45,980 nt of DNA from Brevibacillus panacihumi W25 (GTDB lineage: Bacteria; Bacillota; Bacilli; Brevibacillales; Brevibacillaceae). The stretch spans positions 1,095,541 through 1,141,520 of the forward strand of contig NZ_KI629782.1 of assembly GCF_000503775.1 (NCBI RefSeq). The letters run 5' to 3'. The notes beneath the pieces are model-generated. The model worked only from the letters and a program-made list of their open reading frames with translations, made no database searches and was not told the DNA's origin. The translations under genes were made by a program, and so were the position numbers. Below are positions 6,029 through 14,602 of this stretch, piece by piece (within the stretch, counting starts at the first letter, position 1; every line of letters starts with the position of its first letter).

Positions 6029-7666
6029 CTACGATGACTTGGACGATGCCTGCTTTTTGCGGATCAAATTCATAAACGAGCGCAGCTTGTTGCCTCCTGG
6101 GAGCCAATCCAGCTCCTTGTCATCGATCAGCGGGATCAAAAGCAGCGAGCCCAAGTAAATGATCATCCCTACCGCTACGCCAGCCACGGTCTCCACTGCA
6201 CCCAACAAACGCAGCTTGTCACCCCAGCCGAGCAAATAGCCAGTCGCTTCCGTTGTCCCCCAAGCCAGAACCAGCATCAGATTGGCGACGAGCAAGGGAT
6301 ACAGCGTGTCAAAACGCCAGTTGATCGGTACGTAGACGAGACGGCTGATGGTTCGCATATTGAGAATGCAGACAAAGGCGGTCGCACACAGCCAGGACAA
6401 CGAGAGTCCATCCATCCCGAACCAGGAGGTAAACAAAAGCGTCGCGGCGATTTTTACGATGACACCATACACCAGGTGACGGGCGGGAATCTTCTCCTTG
6501 CCGATTCCTTGCAAGATTCCATTGGTGGCAAGCAACAGCGACAAAGGAATAGCAGTGACACCCAAGATAGCCATAGCCCGCGTCCCCTCGACATCTCCGT
6601 ACAAAGCGAGGTTCGCCCCTTCTGCCACTGCAGTCAGCCCCAATCCGGCCGGCAGACCGATCAGCCAGGCAAAACGCAAGCTCAGCTTGGTCAAGGTCGT
6701 GACGCGCTCCGTATCTCCCTGCCCTTTCGCCTCCGCAATTGCTGGCACGATGGAAAGCGCAATCGAGGAGCCAAAAAGGCTCGCCATTTGCAACAGAGGG
6801 CCGCCGCGGCTGTAAATCCCGAACCAGGTGTCAGCCGTCAGCCCATCTACCTGCCAGATGTACCGAAAGATATTAATCGCGAGAAACGAATCGGTCAAGC
6901 TGAAAATCGGAATGACCAAAGCACTGAGGCAGATCGGCCAGGCGATTCGCCACATCTTGGCGAAAAAGGCGCGATCATACCACCAGTCCAGCTGCTTCCA
7001 CTGTGCCCCGACAAAAACCTCGCTCTTTCGGTTGTGCAGCCACAGCAGAAATCCCAGGAAACCCAGGCTTAAAAAGGTACTGATCATCGTCCCGAAATTG
7101 ACGCCGGTAATGACGGTATCCGTATCTTCTCCAAGGCGGACCAGGTAAAGAGAGGCTATGAGAATAAAGGCTACGCGCAGCGTTTGCTCCACGATTTGAG
7201 ACAAGCCGACATACATCATTTTCTGGTGACCGTAAAAGAAACCGCGGATGACGGCAATCAACGGCACGAATAACAGGGATAAAGAGATCGCCCGGATTGG
7301 CTGGATCAGATGGGGATTGCCCATCAGTTTGGCGATCAATGGCGAGCAGGCATACAGAATCGCGAACAATCCGATCCCAATAGCCCCCATCATGACCATA
7401 CTACGAGCCATAATTTGGCCGACACTTCCCTTTTTTCCTTCCGCCAGCGCTTCCGCAATCACCCTGGACAAGGCCACGGGCACACCCGCTGTCGCCAAGA
7501 CGAGAAAGGTCAAATAGAGCGGATAAACCTCCTGATAGAGACCCAATCCATTATCCCCGACGATCTCCTGCAAGGGGATCCGGTAAAACATCCCGATTAC
7601 TTTTGATAAAACTCCTGCTATGGCGAGAATTAACGCGCCCGCAAGGAAATGGCTTTTTTTCAACAT
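6029..7666 (-). CDS. SpoVB/YtgP-family polysaccharide flippase (MOP superfamily)
   Basis: The 545-residue integral membrane protein has about 14 predicted hydrophobic segments. The N-terminus FLAGALILAIAGVLSKVIGM and the segment FYRIPLQEIVGDNGLGLYQ are typical of the SpoVB/YtgP/MurJ-like branch. These proteins flip lipid-linked sugar intermediates across the membrane; YtgP and MurJ handle lipid II in Bacillus, and SpoVB acts in spore cortex formation. It starts at ATG 7666 with AAAGGAG just upstream. It lies with a CapK-like enzyme, another flippase and a polymerase, so it may serve a surface glycan instead of peptidoglycan. The substrate cannot be told from sequence. Confidence 0.88.
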   Translation of the reverse strand: MLKKSHFLAGALILAIAGVLSKVIGMFYRIPLQEIVGDNGLGLYQEVYPLYLTFLVLATAGVPVALSRVIAEALAEGKKGSVGQIMARSMVMMGAIGIGLFAILYACSPLIAKLMGNPHLIQPIRAISLSLLFVPLIAVIRGFFYGHQKMMYVGLSQIVEQTLRVAFILIASLYLVRLGEDTDTVITGVNFGTMISTFLSLGFLGFLLWLHNRKSEVFVGAQWKQLDWWYDRAFFAKMWRIAWPICLSALVIPIFSLTDSFLAINIFRYIWQVDGLTADTWFGIYSRGGPLLQMASLFGSSIALSIVPAIAEAKGQGDTERVTTLTKLSLRFAWLIGLPAGLGLTAVAEGANLALYGDVEGTRAMAILGVTAIPLSLLLATNGILQGIGKEKIPARHLVYGVIVKIAATLLFTSWFGMDGLSLSWLCATAFVCILNMRTISRLVYVPINWRFDTLYPLLVANLMLVLAWGTTEATGYLLGWGDKLRLLGAVETVAGVAVGMIIYLGSLLLIPLIDDKELDWLPGGNKLRSFMNLIRKKQASSKSS

Positions 7667-7850
7667 GGGGTAACTCCTTTGTCATGTCCCGGAATGATGG
7701 TCCTCCCAAACGGCATGAATCCACCCTCTATCCTACTATCATTTGCCCGTTCCAGCAAACAGGTATAACGATGCAAATAGGCAGGAATACTGGTGGAAGC
7801 AGATTCCAACGACTTCTTGGAATCGTCTGCCCGAAAAGGAGGGGATGGTC

Positions 7851-9167
7851 GTGCCCGCAACCGGTTTCTGGATTCGCCGCATACAGTGGCCGATGATGGA
7901 GCTGATCAAAGAAAATCGTACACGTCATTACATGGCAGAATTACAGCGCGCTCAAAGCCTGCAAACAAATGCTTTGGTAGAGAGTCAACGAAAAAAGCTA
8001 GGCAAGCTGCTGGATCATGCGACCCGGCGTGTCCCTGCGTATACGGAATTCGCATCGGAATGGGAGACTCAACGCGACCAGCCCGAACGCTTTCTGCAGC
8101 GACTCCCCATTTTACGCAAATCCCATTTTCGCCAAAACGCTGATCAATACCTCGCGCAGCATGCGAATCCCGCGAAGTTGATCGGAAACCGGACAGGCGG
8201 TTCTACTGGCGAGCCCACCCGTTTTTATCTTGACCGCCTGGCTGTCGAACGCTACGAAGCCGCGCGTTGGCTCGGCCTCTCCTGGCACGGGATTCAGATC
8301 GGCGATCCCTGTGTCATGATTTGGGGTTCTCCGCTGGAACTGAATCAACAACAGGAACGCCGTTATCGCTGGAAAGAGCGCTGGTTGAAGAATCGTCTCA
8401 TTCTTTCCGCCTACGAGTTGGACAGAGAACAGCTTCCTACCTATCTGCGTCTGATCCAGCGTTTTCAACCTGTCTATTTATATGGATACGCCTCAGCCCT
8501 CCACAGCTTCGCCGAAATGATGCTGGAGCGCGGGTTATCGCTCGGCATTCGACTGAAAGCGGTCGTTTCCACTGCCGAAAGCCTGCATGCCCATCAGCGT
8601 CAAACGATCGAATCAGCTTTTGAGGCACCCGTCATCAACGAATATGGAGCACGCGATGGCGGAATGATTGCTTATCAATGTCCGAGCGGGCAAATGCACA
8701 TCTTCAGTGAAAACTGCTACCTCGAAGTGGTTGACCCACTCACCGTCATGCCGCGTCTTCGGTATCAGCTGGGAGACATGATCGCCCTCTCCCCTCAAAG
8801 CTGCGACTGCGGGATCAATTTTCCTGTCCTGGAAAAGATCGACGGCCGAGAAGATGACATGTTCATCTCCACGCACGGAAAAATTGTGCATGGCCACTAT
8901 TTTAATCATATCATTCGCGGCATGGACAGCTTTCGCACGTTTCAAATCGTGCAGCATGAACCCAGCCGACTCAGCTTAAAGCTCGTAAAGGATCCCGATT
9001 CCTATCTGCCCGCAGACGAATCCCGCCTATTGGCTGGCATCCAGGCTGCCCTGGGCGAAGTCAATGTCCAGGTCGCGTACGTGGATCACATTCCCCCGAG
9101 CGCTTCCGGGAAAGTCCGCTATGCCATTCGCGAATGTCCGCTTACGACTGCCCCCCGGATGGAATAG
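7851..9167 (+). CDS. CapK/PaaK-like AMP-forming ligase family protein
   Basis: The protein (~438 residues) belongs to the adenylate-forming superfamily, in the branch of phenylacetate-CoA ligase and capsular CapK proteins. The nucleotide-binding loop is GNRTGGSTGEPTRF. Also visible are the INEYGARDGG motif, a CDCG pair of cysteines, DGREDDMF with the hinge Asp, and a C-terminal SGKVRY segment. CapK-type genes sit in polysaccharide clusters, where their substrate is often unknown; this setting fits. I chose GTG 7851, 8 bases after AAAGGAGG. ATG 7845 is in frame but too close to that site, and farther upstream starts lack support. Its 3' end overlaps the murJ-like gene by 26 bp on the opposite strand. 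Confidence 0.82.
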   Translation: MPATGFWIRRIQWPMMELIKENRTRHYMAELQRAQSLQTNALVESQRKKLGKLLDHATRRVPAYTEFASEWETQRDQPERFLQRLPILRKSHFRQNADQYLAQHANPAKLIGNRTGGSTGEPTRFYLDRLAVERYEAARWLGLSWHGIQIGDPCVMIWGSPLELNQQQERRYRWKERWLKNRLILSAYELDREQLPTYLRLIQRFQPVYLYGYASALHSFAEMMLERGLSLGIRLKAVVSTAESLHAHQRQTIESAFEAPVINEYGARDGGMIAYQCPSGQMHIFSENCYLEVVDPLTVMPRLRYQLGDMIALSPQSCDCGINFPVLEKIDGREDDMFISTHGKIVHGHYFNHIIRGMDSFRTFQIVQHEPSRLSLKLVKDPDSYLPADESRLLAGIQAALGEVNVQVAYVDHIPPSASGKVRYAIRECPLTTAPRME

Positions 9168-10668
9168 CGCGTTTTCGCATTTTTTGCAGCAATTCGGCTA
9201 CCAGCGGTTCGCGCATCACGATCAATGCAGCGCCATACAAGAGCATGCCGATCGCGATGCCGATGATCAGGTAGAGCCAGATTGGCAGCTGGGACAGCCA
9301 AGGATCCAGCAAGAAAATGCCTCCTCCCATGATTGCGCATGCCAGCAAAGTTTTTGCCATCGTCCACAAAAAGCTGGCTTTCACAGGCACACCGACAGCG
9401 CGCCAAAGCAAGAAGAACAGCAACGCAGCCTGACTGACGGCAGATAAAGCCTGGGCCAATGCGATTCCGCCGTGTCCGAGGTAAGGAATCAGCAGCCAGT
9501 TGGCTGCGATGTACACCCCGATCCCGACAATCCCGATGGTGACGGGTGTACGTGTGTTTTCCAGCGCGTAGAAGGCACGAGTCAGCAAATCCCGCGCCCC
9601 CAGCGCGTACAAGCCCAAAGCGTAAAAAGGCAGCGCCCACGCGGTCATCGATACGGAAAGCTCGTCGAATGCTCCACGCTCAAAGGCAAGGCGAATGATC
9701 GGCTCTGCATACAGGGAAAGCCCGACAGTAACCGGTATCAGCAGGATGAACAGATAGGCCAGCCCTTTTTGCAGGATCAGCTTCATCTCCGTCATCTCTC
9801 CCCGCTTCACATGGGTTGCGAGCAGCGGAAAGAGAGGCAGTGTAAAGGCTCCTACAAAAATTGCCATCGGCATCTGCACGATCTGATTGGCATTGGCCAG
9901 GGCCGAAATCGCACCCGTACCGACTGATTCAGCAAAGCCGCGCTCCAGAAACGTCGTAGCCTGTGCCACGACTGCTCCGATCAATATCGGCACAACCCGC
10001 TCTCCCATTCCTGCCAAGGCTTCATCCTTTTGAAAGGAAAAGGAGAGCCTATGCCGGTATCCAAAGCGACGCAAGGTTGGCAGCATCGTGACCATCGCTG
10101 CCAGATAGCCAAGAGTCGTCGCGATCGCCAGACCCTGTGGCCCGTAGACAGGAACCAGGAAGTACATGCTCCCGATGACAATAGCCCCATTGGCGACGGT
10201 GCCCAATGTAGGGGTAAAAAAATGCTGATGCGCATTGCACATGCTCGTCCAAAGCCCGGCCAATCCGATAAATACGGCAGATGGCCACATCCATTGCAGC
10301 ATGTCGGCGGTCAGGTCCAGTTTGGCACCTGTCAAGCCAAACAGACTCGCTACCTCTTTGGCAAATACGACTCCCAATACGGCTATCACACCGAAAACAG
10401 CCAATATGATGCCTAGCATTTTGTGATAGAGCCCATCTGTTGGCTGATCCTTTTCCATGAGACCGCGCATCGTCGGTATCAGGACAGCATTAATGGCTCC
10501 TGGTATGACAAGAAAAAGGGTGAGGGGAATCGTCGCCGCGATGTTGAAGGCGTCTGCCTCCATCCCCGTCCCGTATAGTTCGGATACATACACGCTGCGA
10601 AAAAAACCCAAAAGTCTTCCAACCAGCGTCAAAACGACGATCATGGAAGCGATTCTGATCAGACTCAT
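9142..10668 (-). CDS. murJ: MurJ-like lipid II/polysaccharide flippase
   Basis: The protein has ~508 residues with about 14 membrane segments. Conserved MurJ features are the N-terminal GRLLGFFRSVYVSELYGTG, the DAFNIAATIP segment and the later RAFYALENTRTPV segment. MurJ exports lipid II for peptidoglycan synthesis. In Gram-positives extra MurJ/MviN paralogs also export capsule or teichuronic intermediates. The start is ATG 10668, 8 bases after AAGGAG; an upstream TTG (10674) is too close to that site. It overlaps the CapK-like gene tail-to-tail. Two different MOP flippases in one cluster suggest at least one handles a dedicated glycan. Confidence 0.88.
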   Translation of the reverse strand: MSLIRIASMIVVLTLVGRLLGFFRSVYVSELYGTGMEADAFNIAATIPLTLFLVIPGAINAVLIPTMRGLMEKDQPTDGLYHKMLGIILAVFGVIAVLGVVFAKEVASLFGLTGAKLDLTADMLQWMWPSAVFIGLAGLWTSMCNAHQHFFTPTLGTVANGAIVIGSMYFLVPVYGPQGLAIATTLGYLAAMVTMLPTLRRFGYRHRLSFSFQKDEALAGMGERVVPILIGAVVAQATTFLERGFAESVGTGAISALANANQIVQMPMAIFVGAFTLPLFPLLATHVKRGEMTEMKLILQKGLAYLFILLIPVTVGLSLYAEPIIRLAFERGAFDELSVSMTAWALPFYALGLYALGARDLLTRAFYALENTRTPVTIGIVGIGVYIAANWLLIPYLGHGGIALAQALSAVSQAALLFFLLWRAVGVPVKASFLWTMAKTLLACAIMGGGIFLLDPWLSQLPIWLYLIIGIAIGMLLYGAALIVMREPLVAELLQKMRKRAIPSGGQS

Positions 10669-10721
10669 TTCCAAAACTCCTTATTCGGCGTTCAACCAGC
10701 CTGCGAGTCAAATACTTTGCT

Positions 10722-10751
10722 ATCATATCTCATTTCTCGTGATCCTACCAA
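10722..10751 (-). promoter_or_regulatory. Putative sigma-A promoter of the murJ-like gene
   Basis: The minus strand has TTGGTA (10751-10746), an 18-base spacer and TATGAT (10727-10722), about 55 bases before the start codon. Confidence 0.5.
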
Positions 10752-10768
10752 TCCATTTCCCTCCCAAC

Positions 10769-10798
10769 TTGCTAGAGGGTTGTGAAATTCATTATAAT
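10769..10798 (+). promoter_or_regulatory. Putative sigma-A promoter of the polymerase operon
   Basis: TTGCTA (10769-10774), an 18-base spacer and TATAAT (10793-10798) lie 38 bases before ATG 10837. The promoter is divergent from that of the murJ-like gene. Confidence 0.6.
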
Positions 10799-10836
10799 GG
10801 ATTGGTTAATCCCTGCGTAGGAGGACTACAAATCAA

Positions 10837-12099
10837 ATGAAAGAAACCGTGTTGAAGTGGGGAAGTCAAGCAAACACGTGGCTCTACTTGTTTTTGGCCT
10901 TCCCCCTTATCGATTACCTGTTGCGAAACATTCTACCTATTCCAGTCGTTTCGTCATTTTGGGATGAAGGCTTGCTGATTGTCCTGTCGTTGTTTACATT
11001 CCTTGCCTATCTGGAAGGAAATCGCACCATGCCCAAAATCAAGCATGTGCTTTCCGCCCTGTTTGTTCTGGGAATCGCCCTGACTGTGACGGACATGGCG
11101 GTTTGGAAAGCAAGCGTGGAGGGCTTTCGCTCCATCTACCAATACCTGATTGCCTTCTTCATGGGATTCTATTTGTTCAAGTCAGTAGATCAATTGGAAA
11201 AACTCTTAAAAGTGCTTGTCCTGATAGGCTTTGTAACCGGCCTGTACGGAGTCATCCAGGTCGTACTGGGTGTTCAAACTCCTGGATCATGGGTACAAGA
11301 GGGCGAAGCGATCACGACTCGCGCCTTTTCCTTCGTCACAAGTCCCAACGTACTGGGCAGCTACATGGCCTTGATCGCACCGATCGCAACCGGCTTGTTT
11401 ATCAAGGTAACCAGTCGCAAAGAAAAACTGCTCTGGGCAGGCGTCACGCTGATTACTCTCTTGGCGCTGCTGCTGACTGCATCACGGGGTGCCTGGTTCG
11501 CGCTCGCTTTTTCCCTGTTCATCTGTGTCTATATATGGAAAAAACGCGTCGCCTTGGTCCTCGTCCTCGTCGGCATTATCGGCGTGATTGGCTTGTACAA
11601 CGTCCCCGACGCTGTTCCTGGGCTGGGCTCGCTGAAAAATCGGGTTTTTGGGATCTTCACGAAAGAATACCTGGAATCGAGTATGCAAGCAGGTCGTCTC
11701 GACCGTTGGGGAGATGCGTATGACAAGATGCGGATTGAGCCGCTCTTCGGCGTTGGTCTTGGCCATCATGGGGGAGCCGTAGGATATCGTCATTTCGGTA
11801 CGATATACTCTGACAGCTACTTCTTCAAAAGCTTGGCCGAATTCGGCTTGATTGGGATCACACTGCTTCTCATCTTTGTCACGATGATGCTGAGAAACGG
11901 GGTCAAGGCCGTCCAGGCATGGCGCAATTCCCCCCATTTCTTCTTGCTTCTCGGCTTGTTTTGCGGCATTTTCGCTGTCGCGTTTCACAATTTCGTAGAA
12001 AACATTTTCGAGGTGCCGTTCATGGCGCTCTACTTCTGGCTGTTTGGCGGCATTTTCAGTGCGTTGTACGCCGATCACATACAATCAAAAAGGGGGTGA
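10837..12099 (+). CDS. O-antigen ligase/polymerase-like membrane protein (Wzy/WaaL family)
   Basis: The 420-residue protein has about 10-12 membrane segments. It has the family's large external loop between the late helices, with RLDRWGDAYDKMRIEPLFGVGLGHH, and the helix segment TASRGAWFA. In Gram-positives these proteins polymerise or attach surface polysaccharide repeat units outside the membrane. ATG 10837 follows GGAGG by about 12 bases. The stop lies only 4 bases from the next start, so translation with the FG-GAP protein and lipoprotein genes is probably coupled. Confidence 0.85.
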   Translation: MKETVLKWGSQANTWLYLFLAFPLIDYLLRNILPIPVVSSFWDEGLLIVLSLFTFLAYLEGNRTMPKIKHVLSALFVLGIALTVTDMAVWKASVEGFRSIYQYLIAFFMGFYLFKSVDQLEKLLKVLVLIGFVTGLYGVIQVVLGVQTPGSWVQEGEAITTRAFSFVTSPNVLGSYMALIAPIATGLFIKVTSRKEKLLWAGVTLITLLALLLTASRGAWFALAFSLFICVYIWKKRVALVLVLVGIIGVIGLYNVPDAVPGLGSLKNRVFGIFTKEYLESSMQAGRLDRWGDAYDKMRIEPLFGVGLGHHGGAVGYRHFGTIYSDSYFFKSLAEFGLIGITLLLIFVTMMLRNGVKAVQAWRNSPHFFLLLGLFCGIFAVAFHNFVENIFEVPFMALYFWLFGGIFSALYADHIQSKRG

Positions 12100-12103
12100 A
12101 TCC

Positions 12104-13729
12104 ATGCGCAGCCGTTCCATTCTTTCAACTTTGGGCTGGGCCGTTTACGCCATCGCCCTGTTTCTGATCTACCAATTGCTCGTGAAGCCCGCGTTTCTTG
12201 ATCTGAGCTGGATTGCCTTGCTCATCTTCATTCCGGTGCTGGCTGGATTCTACTTCTTGATCCATCCAAGTGAACGACGTCAGGTGCTGGTCTTCACAAT
12301 CGGTTTCCTGCTGCTGGACCGTGCCCTGACTCGCGTTGATGTGAAAACAACAGCGGCTCTTCTGATCGGCGGTGCGATCGCCGTGATCGTGATCGCCCTC
12401 TTGGTCAAATGGTATGGACGCCTCGACTGGAAAGCAGTAGGTGCGCTGGTCGTCATCGCCCTGCTCGCCAATGTCACGTTTAATCGCTATACCTTGACCG
12501 CCTTGAGCCATTTCACCGTCCAGGAAGAAACTGCTCGTCTCTACAATGGTGATTGGGTCGACTACTTCCCGATCACGCTCTACGACGTCGACGGGGATGG
12601 CAAACAAGAAGTGATCACCTACGGCAATGCAATGGAGCTGCCTTTGCCGGAAACGGTGGAAAAACCGGAAACCGAAGAGGAGAAAAAGGCACTGGCCGAA
12701 AAACTGCTTCATCTCCAATCCGAGCCGCTCTCCCTCTATGTCATGCGTTGGGAAAACGGCAAGCTGGTACGGATGAACAACAAGGAGCTCCCTGCTGAGA
12801 CCCTTGATCGCATCAAGCACCAGATGCCGACCGACTTCCCTGGCTTCCCTTACTACACGATGAAGGATGACCAGCTCGTTCCCAATGTGCAGCGGCAAAA
12901 CTTTGCAGAAGGCATGATGCAGATTGGCACTACGCCTTATCGCGCATTCATGCTGGATATGGAGAACATCGCCAACAAGCTGGAAGAGAACAAAGGCAGC
13001 ATGGACCTGCGCCATGAGCTTGGGCGCCATTACAAGGATTTGCACATCATCAACGGCGTCTTGAGCGGTACTTACGACGGCAAGCCTTTTAGCGGGAAAA
13101 CAGACGCCACCAAGCTGCTGACCACCATGATGCTGCCCGATGGACGGGAAGGCTTGATGATCATGGGCCAACATATCAGCGTCATGGTCGTGGAAGCAGA
13201 CGGTTCGCTCAAGGAAGCCTATACGCTCACTCGCAAGGAAGCCGAGCTGGCGACAGCCGAATTCATCCCTGCCGATATCGACAACGATCAGGTGGATGAA
13301 TTGCTGCTCGCGGGCAAGCCGTCCTACATCCTGAAACCGACGCCGGAAGGAACCTGGGACATCCTGTGGTCCAGCGCCGAGGGCGATACCAGCTTCCGCT
13401 TCTCCAACTTCGCAGCGGTAGGCAGCGGAGAGCCGGAAATCATCGCCAAAGCGAAAAGCTGGGTCAGTACGACAGACAGCCGATATCTGCGCGGTTTTTC
13501 CTATTCGCCGGAAGGGCTTACGGAGAATTGGCGCATCTATCTGCCGCTCATCAACGTACAGATCGGCGACATCGACGGCGACGGGCAGAACGAGATCATC
13601 GGCAATATGTACAACACGCACCGCATTCTGGTGTTCAAACGACACAACATCCCAGTCCTGCCGCTGACCATTGCCGTCTTTGTCGGATTAGTGGCTTACG
13701 GAGTCGTAAGGAGGGGTCGCCATGCGTAA
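12104..13729 (+). CDS. Membrane protein with FG-GAP/VCBS-like calcium-loop repeats
   Basis: The ~541-residue protein starts at ATG 12104 behind AAAGGGGGTGA. Residues 1-130 hold about five hydrophobic helices. The rest is a soluble domain, probably outside the cell, followed by a C-terminal membrane helix and an RRGRHA tail. The soluble part contains DVDGDGKQEV (about residue 162) and DIDGDGQNEI (about 489), plus a degenerate DIDNDQVDEL. These are calcium-binding loops of the FG-GAP/VCBS beta-propeller type. I know no named family for the whole architecture. Sitting between a Wzy/WaaL-like protein and a lipoprotein, it may anchor or sense the glycan made by the operon; that is inference. Confidence 0.8.
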   Translation: MRSRSILSTLGWAVYAIALFLIYQLLVKPAFLDLSWIALLIFIPVLAGFYFLIHPSERRQVLVFTIGFLLLDRALTRVDVKTTAALLIGGAIAVIVIALLVKWYGRLDWKAVGALVVIALLANVTFNRYTLTALSHFTVQEETARLYNGDWVDYFPITLYDVDGDGKQEVITYGNAMELPLPETVEKPETEEEKKALAEKLLHLQSEPLSLYVMRWENGKLVRMNNKELPAETLDRIKHQMPTDFPGFPYYTMKDDQLVPNVQRQNFAEGMMQIGTTPYRAFMLDMENIANKLEENKGSMDLRHELGRHYKDLHIINGVLSGTYDGKPFSGKTDATKLLTTMMLPDGREGLMIMGQHISVMVVEADGSLKEAYTLTRKEAELATAEFIPADIDNDQVDELLLAGKPSYILKPTPEGTWDILWSSAEGDTSFRFSNFAAVGSGEPEIIAKAKSWVSTTDSRYLRGFSYSPEGLTENWRIYLPLINVQIGDIDGDGQNEIIGNMYNTHRILVFKRHNIPVLPLTIAVFVGLVAYGVVRRGRHA

Positions 13730-14537
13730 GCAAACAAAAATCTTTGCCTTGCTTGCCTCTGTCTGCGTCGCTGCCCTGCTTGGCGGTTGCACCTATGAAT
13801 CAGGTCCAAAGGCTTTTGCCTCTACGAATTTCGATACGACTCCCGCAACGCCGCCTGAAGGTCTGAATGAATCAGGTGCGGAATGGCTGAAGGTCGCGCT
13901 CGAAAAGGCGAAAACCGATCCTGAAGCGCAAAAATACTGGTACAAGGGATATGTAAAAAACAACATTCTCGCTCGTCAGGTGAACAGCATGTTCAACGGA
14001 GCGGTAATCAATGACAAGGGCTACAACGTGGATGCGCGAATCGCCGCCCAGCCCTACCAGTACTATCGAATCGACGACAAGCATTACATCCGCGCCAAGG
14101 AGTACTGGGTGACGGCAAGAGACGAACCGCTCGCCTTCGACGTCCTGGCGGGATTTGAAGACTGGCTCCCCTTTATGGACAAAGCGGTTCAACTGCCGGA
14201 TGACAAAGTCTACGGGACCGAGACTGCGACGTTCCAATTGAAAATGACCGGCGCAGAGTGGCTGGCCAAGAGCCAAAGCCCGTTGTTTGAACCTTTAAAA
14301 CAACAATTGGGAGACCGTCCTGATCTGAATTACATCCTGAATGAATCCACGATCAAGACGACCTTCTGGATCGGCAAAGAAGACCGGCTGATCCACCAAT
14401 ACGAGACCTGGATCATCCTCCCTCTGCCAGAAGCGGGAACGATGGACCAGCAAGTGTTTTTCCAGCTTTACAAGTACAACGATCCGGGGATCCACATCAA
14501 AGACCCGTCAGAAGTAGAACGATATTTGCTGTATTGA
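13722..14537 (+). CDS. Putative lipoprotein of unknown function
   Basis: The 271-residue protein has a type II signal peptide: basic MRKQTK, a hydrophobic stretch, then lipobox LGGC with the lipidated Cys at residue 23. The mature part has no family I recognise. It is acidic to neutral, with many aromatic residues (YWYKGYVKNN, YQYYRIDDKHYIRAKEYW) and one domain of about 230 residues, perhaps LolA/outer-sheet-like in pattern, though this is not established. It overlaps the preceding gene by 8 bp (GGGTCGCC ATG context with a ribosome site AGGAGGGG), so the two are co-translated. It probably acts at the outer face of the membrane with the operon partners. Confidence 0.8.
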   Translation: MRKQTKIFALLASVCVAALLGGCTYESGPKAFASTNFDTTPATPPEGLNESGAEWLKVALEKAKTDPEAQKYWYKGYVKNNILARQVNSMFNGAVINDKGYNVDARIAAQPYQYYRIDDKHYIRAKEYWVTARDEPLAFDVLAGFEDWLPFMDKAVQLPDDKVYGTETATFQLKMTGAEWLAKSQSPLFEPLKQQLGDRPDLNYILNESTIKTTFWIGKEDRLIHQYETWIILPLPEAGTMDQQVFFQLYKYNDPGIHIKDPSEVERYLLY

Positions 14538-14548
14538 TCCACAAGAAA

Positions 14549-14592
14549 AGAGCAGTCGGACAGATCAACCATCTTCCCGACTGCTCTTCTTC
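14549..14592. terminator. Bidirectional terminator after the lipoprotein gene
   Basis: AGAGCAGTCGG (14549-14559) pairs with CCGACTGCTCT (14577-14587), with a T-rich run on the plus side and an A-run on the other side. It serves the converging lipoprotein and MFS genes. Confidence 0.8.
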
Positions 14593-14602
14593 TTTTCATT
14601 GG

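Noticed and set aside
12125..13645. 506-residue minus-strand frame antisense to the FG-GAP membrane protein
   Set aside because: No ribosome site, low-complexity His/Asp/Gln-rich composition, and the plus-strand frame has clear domains and operon context.
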